Source of the DNA: an uncultured Selenomonadaceae bacterium
Lineage (GTDB): Bacteria > Bacillota > Negativicutes > Selenomonadales > Selenomonadaceae
Assembly: GCA_905234235.1 (NCBI GenBank)
Contig: CAJOHN010000020.1
Location: forward strand, 1-37,151
Length of the DNA stretch: 37,151 bases
Direction of reading: 5' to 3'
Shown here: positions 33,536 through 37,151 of the stretch, piece by piece
Layout: every line of letters starts with the position of its first letter
How positions within the stretch are numbered: position 1 is the stretch's first letter
The notes under the pieces: model-generated
What the model was told of the DNA's origin: nothing
Database searches by the model: none
What the model saw: the letters and a program-made list of their open reading frames with translations, nothing else
Position numbers and translations under genes: made by a program

Positions 33536-33564
33536 ATGATAACACACCCGCGATTTATTTTCAC
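33536..33564 (-). promoter_or_regulatory. Promoter for the condensation/CNB-gatB transcript
   Basis: Minus strand: GTGAAA (33564-33559), a 17-base spacer and TATCAT (33541-33536) preceded by TGT (extended -10), about 35 bases before the ATG at 33501. Confidence 0.45.
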
Positions 33565-33577
33565 TATTCGATCCGGG

Positions 33578-33606
33578 TTGCGGTTCAAAAAATTTTTTGC
33601 TATCTT
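33578..33606 (+). promoter_or_regulatory. Possible promoter for the histidine phosphatase gene
   Basis: TTGCGG (33578-33583), a 17-base spacer and TATCTT (33601-33606), about 30 bases before the start codon. Divergent from the preceding element, so the 135-base gap holds two back-to-back promoters. Confidence 0.4.
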
Positions 33607-33636
33607 AACCGAAAAATTATTTCGGAGGCGTTTTTC

Positions 33637-34242
33637 TTGACGAGAATATTTTTAGTAAGACACGGCGAGACTGAATGGAATAAGCAGGGACGGTTGCAGG
33701 GGAACTCAAATGTTAAGCTGTCGCCCGAAGGAATTCGGCAAGCGAAAATGTTAGCGGAGCATTCGCCTTTTCAACACATCGACGCGATTTATTCAAGCGA
33801 TTTAGTGCGGGCAGTTGATACGGCAAAAATTTTGGCGGAGAAATTTAATTTGGAAGTTCAAACGTTGCCCGAATTGCGCGAAACAAATTTTGGTTATTGG
33901 GAAGGCAAATCTATTGCTGAGTTGGCGGAGATTTATCCCGATGACTTTGGGACATTTTTCACCGCGCCCGAAAAATGTCGTCCTCCGCACGGCGAAACTT
34001 TCTTAGAATGTCAAGCCCGCGTTATAAACGCCATGAGCAAAATCGTTGCCGCCCACGACAATAAAAATATTTTAGTCGTTTCGCACGGCGCGGTCATTCG
34101 GCTGATACTCTGCGCGGCTTTGGGTATGCCGATTAATAAAATGTGGGCGATAAGCCAATTCAACGTGGCACTGAATATTTTACGTTTCGACGACTTAAAC
34201 GCTACTGTCGAGCTCATGAACAGCACGGCGCATTTGAAATAA
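33637..34242 (+). CDS. Histidine phosphatase (phosphoglycerate mutase-like; possibly alpha-ribazole phosphatase)
   Basis: 201 aa of the branch-1 histidine phosphatase superfamily. Catalytic RHG in FLVRHGETEWNKQGRLQGN (split; His8), second Arg in YSSDLVRAVDTA, Glu in ELRETNFGYWEG, and the closing VVSHGAVIRL His. CobC-type enzymes dephosphorylate alpha-ribazole 5'-phosphate in cobalamin assembly; the cbi genes some 4 kb away make this attractive but unproven, and a general phosphatase is equally possible. TTG start at 33637 has GGAGG (33622-33626) 10 bases upstream; no competing ATG fits. Confidence 0.85.
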   Translation: MTRIFLVRHGETEWNKQGRLQGNSNVKLSPEGIRQAKMLAEHSPFQHIDAIYSSDLVRAVDTAKILAEKFNLEVQTLPELRETNFGYWEGKSIAELAEIYPDDFGTFFTAPEKCRPPHGETFLECQARVINAMSKIVAAHDNKNILVVSHGAVIRLILCAALGMPINKMWAISQFNVALNILRFDDLNATVELMNSTAHLK

Positions 34243-34275
34243 AAAAATCCTCCGCCTTAAGCTTCAGCAGAGGAT
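34241..34275 (-). terminator. Intrinsic terminator after argJ
   Basis: On the minus strand ATCCTCTGC (34275-34267) pairs with GCGGAGGAT (34255-34247), a 9-bp stem with one G-U, followed by seven Ts (34247-34241). It ends the argC-argJ transcript and overlaps the 3' end of the convergent phosphatase gene. Confidence 0.75.
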
Positions 34276-34299
34276 GATTTAAATTAAAATATTTTTTTC

Positions 34300-35511
34300 T
34301 TAAGTTGTGTAGTCCGCGTTTATCTTGACGTAAGCGAACGTAAGATCACAAGTGTAAACAGTCGCCGCTTCATTGCCGAGCCCCAAATTAATATCAACAA
34401 TAATATCATGTTCCGCTAAAATTTTCTTCATAGTGTCCGTGTCAAATTTCGTTACAAGCCCGTTTTGATAGACAGTAAGCCCGCCGAATTTGATAGTAAT
34501 TTTTTCGGGGATGACGTGAACGCCGGAGTAGCCGACCGCGCAGATTGTCCTGCCGGGATTAGCGTCTTGCCCGAAGAAAGCAGTTTTAACGAGTGGCGAA
34601 TTGGCAACAGCCATACCGACTTTTTTAGCATCGGCGAAACTTTCCGCGCCCGTGACGTTGATAGTAAGGAATTTACTCGCGCCCTCGCCGTCAGCAGCAA
34701 TACGCTTTGCCATCTCGACGCAAATATTTTTAAGCGTGTCGTAGAATTTCTGATAATCTGCGCCCTTGTCGACGATTTTTTTATTGCCCGCCGCGCCGTT
34801 CGCCAATATTACCACAGAATCATTTGTACTCGAATCGCCGTCGACTGTAACCATATTGAATGAGACTTCGGTAATTTCGCTGAGAGCCTCTTGCAAAAGT
34901 TTTTGGTCAATGTCGGCGTCGGTGGTGATAAAGCAGAGCATAGTTGCCATATTCGGGCGAATCATGCCGGAGCCCTTCGCGATTGCGCCAAAACGAACTT
35001 CCACACCGCCGATTTCAACTTCAGTCGCGCAAGCTTTTGAATAAGTATCCGTCGTGACGATAGCATTGCCCGCATTGACGGAGCCTTCTTTGGAAAGATT
35101 TTTAACGGCGTCTTTAATGCCCGCCTCCATCTTATCCATAGGCAAATTGGAACCGATAAGCCCCGTTGACGCAACGATAACATCATCCTGCTTGCAATGA
35201 AGTTCGTCCGCCGTTATTTGAGCCATTTTTTCCGCGTCGCGGATACCTTGTTCGCCCGTACAAGCATTCGCGCAACCCGCATTGGCAACGATTGCATGAG
35301 CCGTTCCCGTGCCGACTACAATTTTACTAAGATGAACCGGAGCCGCCGCGACTAAATTTTTTGTAAAGACGCCGGCAACCGCCGCCTCTTTTTCCGTGTA
35401 GATGACTGCCACGTCGAGATTGCCGTTCTTTTTGATACCTGCGCGGACGCCCGCCGCCGTGAAACCTTGCGGATAAGCGACGCCCGCCGTTTTGTGATTA
35501 TCGCTGAACAT
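34300..35511 (-). CDS. argJ: Bifunctional glutamate N-acetyltransferase / amino-acid acetyltransferase
   Basis: 403 aa. ArgJ transfers acetyl from N-acetylornithine to glutamate (arginine-pathway recycling); some members also use acetyl-CoA. The self-cleavage site is intact in RPNMATMLCFITTDAD: cut expected between Ala189 and the nucleophile Thr190. Other family blocks are GVFTKNLVAAAPV, NAGCANACTGEQG, ASTGLIGSNLPM and VTVDGDSSTNDSV. Start follows AAGGAGG at 7 bases; only 12 bases separate it from argC, so they are co-transcribed. Monofunctional versus bifunctional activity cannot be read directly. Confidence 0.94.
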   Translation of the reverse strand: MFSDNHKTAGVAYPQGFTAAGVRAGIKKNGNLDVAVIYTEKEAAVAGVFTKNLVAAAPVHLSKIVVGTGTAHAIVANAGCANACTGEQGIRDAEKMAQITADELHCKQDDVIVASTGLIGSNLPMDKMEAGIKDAVKNLSKEGSVNAGNAIVTTDTYSKACATEVEIGGVEVRFGAIAKGSGMIRPNMATMLCFITTDADIDQKLLQEALSEITEVSFNMVTVDGDSSTNDSVVILANGAAGNKKIVDKGADYQKFYDTLKNICVEMAKRIAADGEGASKFLTINVTGAESFADAKKVGMAVANSPLVKTAFFGQDANPGRTICAVGYSGVHVIPEKITIKFGGLTVYQNGLVTKFDTDTMKKILAEHDIIVDINLGLGNEAATVYTCDLTFAYVKINADYTT

Positions 35512-35523
35512 TTTATTTCCTCC

Positions 35524-36561
35524 TTAGGGATAAAAAGGTGCCACGTCGAGAGCAATACTTTCGTAAAAACCTGCCGCAATGTTGAAGTTCTGAACGGCTT
35601 GCCCCGCCGCGCCCTTAACCAAGTTGTCAATCGCGGAAAGGATTATAACACGCCGCGTGCGTTCGTCAATGTGCCAACCAATATCGCAATAATTCGAGCC
35701 GCGAACGAACTTTGTTTCGGGATAAGAATTTCTGCCCAAAAGTCTGATAAATTTTTCTCCGCTGTACATTTTCTGGAAGGCGGCGTCAATCATATCATCA
35801 GAAATATTTTCTTTAACTGTCGCGTAACACGTCGCCAAAATCCCACGTGACATCGGAACTAAATGCGGAGTAAAGTTGATAATAGTTTCCTCGCCGCCAA
35901 TATCTTTAAGAGCCTGTTCGATTTCGGGCGTGTGACGGTGATGAGCAACATTGTAAGCCTTAAAGTTGTCGTAAAGTTCGGGGAAGTGGTTGCCGAGCTT
36001 TAAGCCTCTGCCAGCCCCTGAAACTCCGCTTGCCGCGTCCACAATTATTGAATTGGCGTCGATAAGATGATGTTTAACGAGCGGAGCCAACGCTAAAATT
36101 GACGCCGTCGTGAAACATCCAGCATTGCCGATAATTTTTGCCTCGCGAATTTCATTGCGGTAAATTTCGGCAAGCCCATAAACTCTGTGAGCGTTCTTGT
36201 GCTTATGCGCGACGTTGTACCATTTTTCATAAACGGAAATGTCAGCGAAACGATAATCCGCGCCCAAATCGATAATTCTGACGGGAAGATTTTCCAACTT
36301 AAGCCCAACGTCCATAGCGTGCCCGTGCGGCAAGGCGATAAATATAAAATCGCTGTCCTTGCCGATATTTTCAATGTCCGCCAATGATTCCAACGTCAAA
36401 TCGCAAATCCCGCGCAGATGAGGATACAGTTCCGAAATTCTTTTACCTGTATGGCTTTCCGAAGTTATGTGGGCGAGCTGAACTTGCTGGTGCCGATTTA
36501 GTATCGAGAGCAATTCCGCGCCCGCGTAGCCCGTCGCCCCTATTACGCTTACTTTTACCAA
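35524..36561 (-). CDS. argC: N-acetyl-gamma-glutamyl-phosphate reductase
   Basis: 345 aa; NADPH-dependent reduction of N-acetylglutamyl phosphate in arginine synthesis. N-terminal NADP fold with SVIGATGYAGAELL (5-18), FIALPHGHAM (74-83), the catalytic cysteine in IIGNAGCFTTAS (Cys149) and VSGAGRG. The usual active-site motif is NPGC followed by an aromatic; here Pro is Ala. Other conserved blocks are AYNVAHHRHTPEIEQ (His for substrate binding) and FTPHLVPMSRGI. TTG 36561 is the start: AAGGAGG is 8 bases upstream, and the longer frame has no SD. Confidence 0.93.
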   Translation of the reverse strand: MVKVSVIGATGYAGAELLSILNRHQQVQLAHITSESHTGKRISELYPHLRGICDLTLESLADIENIGKDSDFIFIALPHGHAMDVGLKLENLPVRIIDLGADYRFADISVYEKWYNVAHKHKNAHRVYGLAEIYRNEIREAKIIGNAGCFTTASILALAPLVKHHLIDANSIIVDAASGVSGAGRGLKLGNHFPELYDNFKAYNVAHHRHTPEIEQALKDIGGEETIINFTPHLVPMSRGILATCYATVKENISDDMIDAAFQKMYSGEKFIRLLGRNSYPETKFVRGSNYCDIGWHIDERTRRVIILSAIDNLVKGAAGQAVQNFNIAAGFYESIALDVAPFYP

Positions 36562-36580
36562 ATGTATTGCCTCCTTGAAC

Positions 36581-37151
36581 TTAATTTGAAAAAATTTTCT
36601 TATCAAGCGCAGAGATAATTTTAACGTCCGTGTCCCAAAGATAATCCAAAGCCTCTAAAGTCTCCATTTCGCGTGTCGTGATAAAGTGTGTACCGCGTCG
36701 GAGAACGAGTGGAGAAAATTTTTCTCCATCCTTGAACGAGACGAAGTGCGTACTTTCATCAAAAGTAGCGTGATTTTCCTCGTGCTTGAAGATGAGGCTG
36801 TTCTCGTCAAAGTCGACTTCTTTCATCAGCGAATTTATATTCTCTGTCGTTGCATCCTTACCGATCCAAATGATAAGCAACGCATTCGCCAACTTTGCCT
36901 GACGAAATTCACGCACAACCTTAGACCACAGCGGATTCTTCGCGAGAAAGTCAGGAATAAAGTGATAAAATCTCCCACCCCTGTTACTAATTTTTAAATC
37001 AGTACCGGAAATTTTATTCGCTTTAATTTCCAATTCGGGAGAGTAATGAGTTGCCAAAAATTTTTCAACGTCATTAATGAGCGGAAAATTATCAGCGATT
37101 TTCTCCAAGCTCCAATTCCACCATTTTACTGCAAGCAATTTCCTAATCGTC
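36581..37151 (-). CDS. C-terminal part of a CatB-like hexapeptide acetyltransferase with an unknown extension (partial)
   Basis: The frame is open to the window edge (…TIRKLLAVKWWNWSLEKI), so the TTG at 37138 is not a real start. KWWNWSLEKIADNFPLI and DVEKF match the conserved end of CatB/Vat-type left-handed-beta-helix O-acetyltransferases (usually IKWWDW…EKI). After that the normal family ends, but this protein continues for about 150 residues (RGGRFYHFIPDFLA, NALLIIWIGKDATTE, FKDGEKFSPLVLRRGTHFIT) that I do not recognise. The stop is 19 bases before the argC start, so it may head the arg operon. The acetylated substrate is unknown; a surface sugar is the usual target. Confidence 0.65.
   Translation of the reverse strand, partial: TIRKLLAVKWWNWSLEKIADNFPLINDVEKFLATHYSPELEIKANKISGTDLKISNRGGRFYHFIPDFLAKNPLWSKVVREFRQAKLANALLIIWIGKDATTENINSLMKEVDFDENSLIFKHEENHATFDESTHFVSFKDGEKFSPLVLRRGTHFITTREMETLEALDYLWDTDVKIISALDKKIFSN

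Noticed and set aside
1..37151. CRISPR arrays, tRNA/rRNA genes, insertion sequences, prophage
   Set aside because: No spaced direct repeats, tRNA-like cloverleaf, transposase motifs or phage structural genes were seen by reading; the A/T-run repeats (AAAATTTTT) are compositional.

Overview
The window reads as a chromosomal segment of a diderm Bacillota, most likely class Negativicutes (Selenomonas/Megamonas-like). This is inferred from three things. First, a Firmicute core cluster ireB-ruvX-DUF1292-mltG-U32 peptidase is followed by aroQ-pepQ-efp. Second, there are diderm-type genes (a GT9 heptosyltransferase-like enzyme and a HGSNAT-like membrane acyltransferase). Third, it shows anaerobic physiology (siroheme/4Fe-4S reductase, anaerobic cobalamin genes, nickel-pincer LarB). 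Coding density is very high, ATGA/TGATG overlaps are frequent, and several genes start with TTG or GTG at a well-placed Shine-Dalgarno. No gene-free stretch exceeds 300 bases. No tRNA, rRNA, CRISPR array, transposase or phage structural gene was seen.

Layout. 1-1281: start of a membrane-anchored protein and a class I/II aminotransferase (both minus). 1356-4516: larB, then a tight rpe - PHP phosphatase - AsrC-like reductase operon; Rpe carries a natural six-histidine/acidic tail. 4476-5387: a minus-strand GIY-YIG nuclease with tandem XRE-like repeats, overlapping the reductase 3' end. 5410-5515: a promoter plus long hairpin-terminator unit that may be a small RNA. 5602-8709: purine permease and adenine deaminase. 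8795-16686: a branched-chain amino-acid ABC operon (livK, livH, livM, livG, livF) carrying a GT9 glycosyltransferase, an exported HD hydrolase, a CBS-CBS-ACT sensor and a VOC protein; livH is frameshifted. 16793-22974: the housekeeping run from ireB to efp, including a tandem acylphosphatase duplication. 23050-25468 (minus): a small secreted DnaJ-type zinc-finger protein and a clostripain-family protease interrupted by an in-frame TAA just after its catalytic Cys. 25624-29303: a membrane acyltransferase and cbiT-cbiC-cbiA. 29249-33501 (minus): a condensation-domain/cyclic-nucleotide-domain fusion, gatB, and the orphan C-terminal third of an MmeI-like DNA methyltransferase. 33637-34242: a histidine phosphatase. 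34300-37151 (minus): argJ, argC and the 3' part of a CatB-like acetyltransferase with an unknown extension.

How the parts work together. Purine salvage pairs uptake with deamination. The liv operon pairs transport with a likely ligand-sensing CBS-ACT protein. The cbi genes perform late corrin-ring steps, and the histidine phosphatase could belong to the same pathway. argC and argJ supply ornithine/arginine. The most unusual items are the condensation-CNB fusion, the GIY-YIG/repeat nuclease, the 5.4-kb hairpin unit, and two accessory minus-strand genes lodged convergently over the 3' ends of plus-strand metabolic genes.
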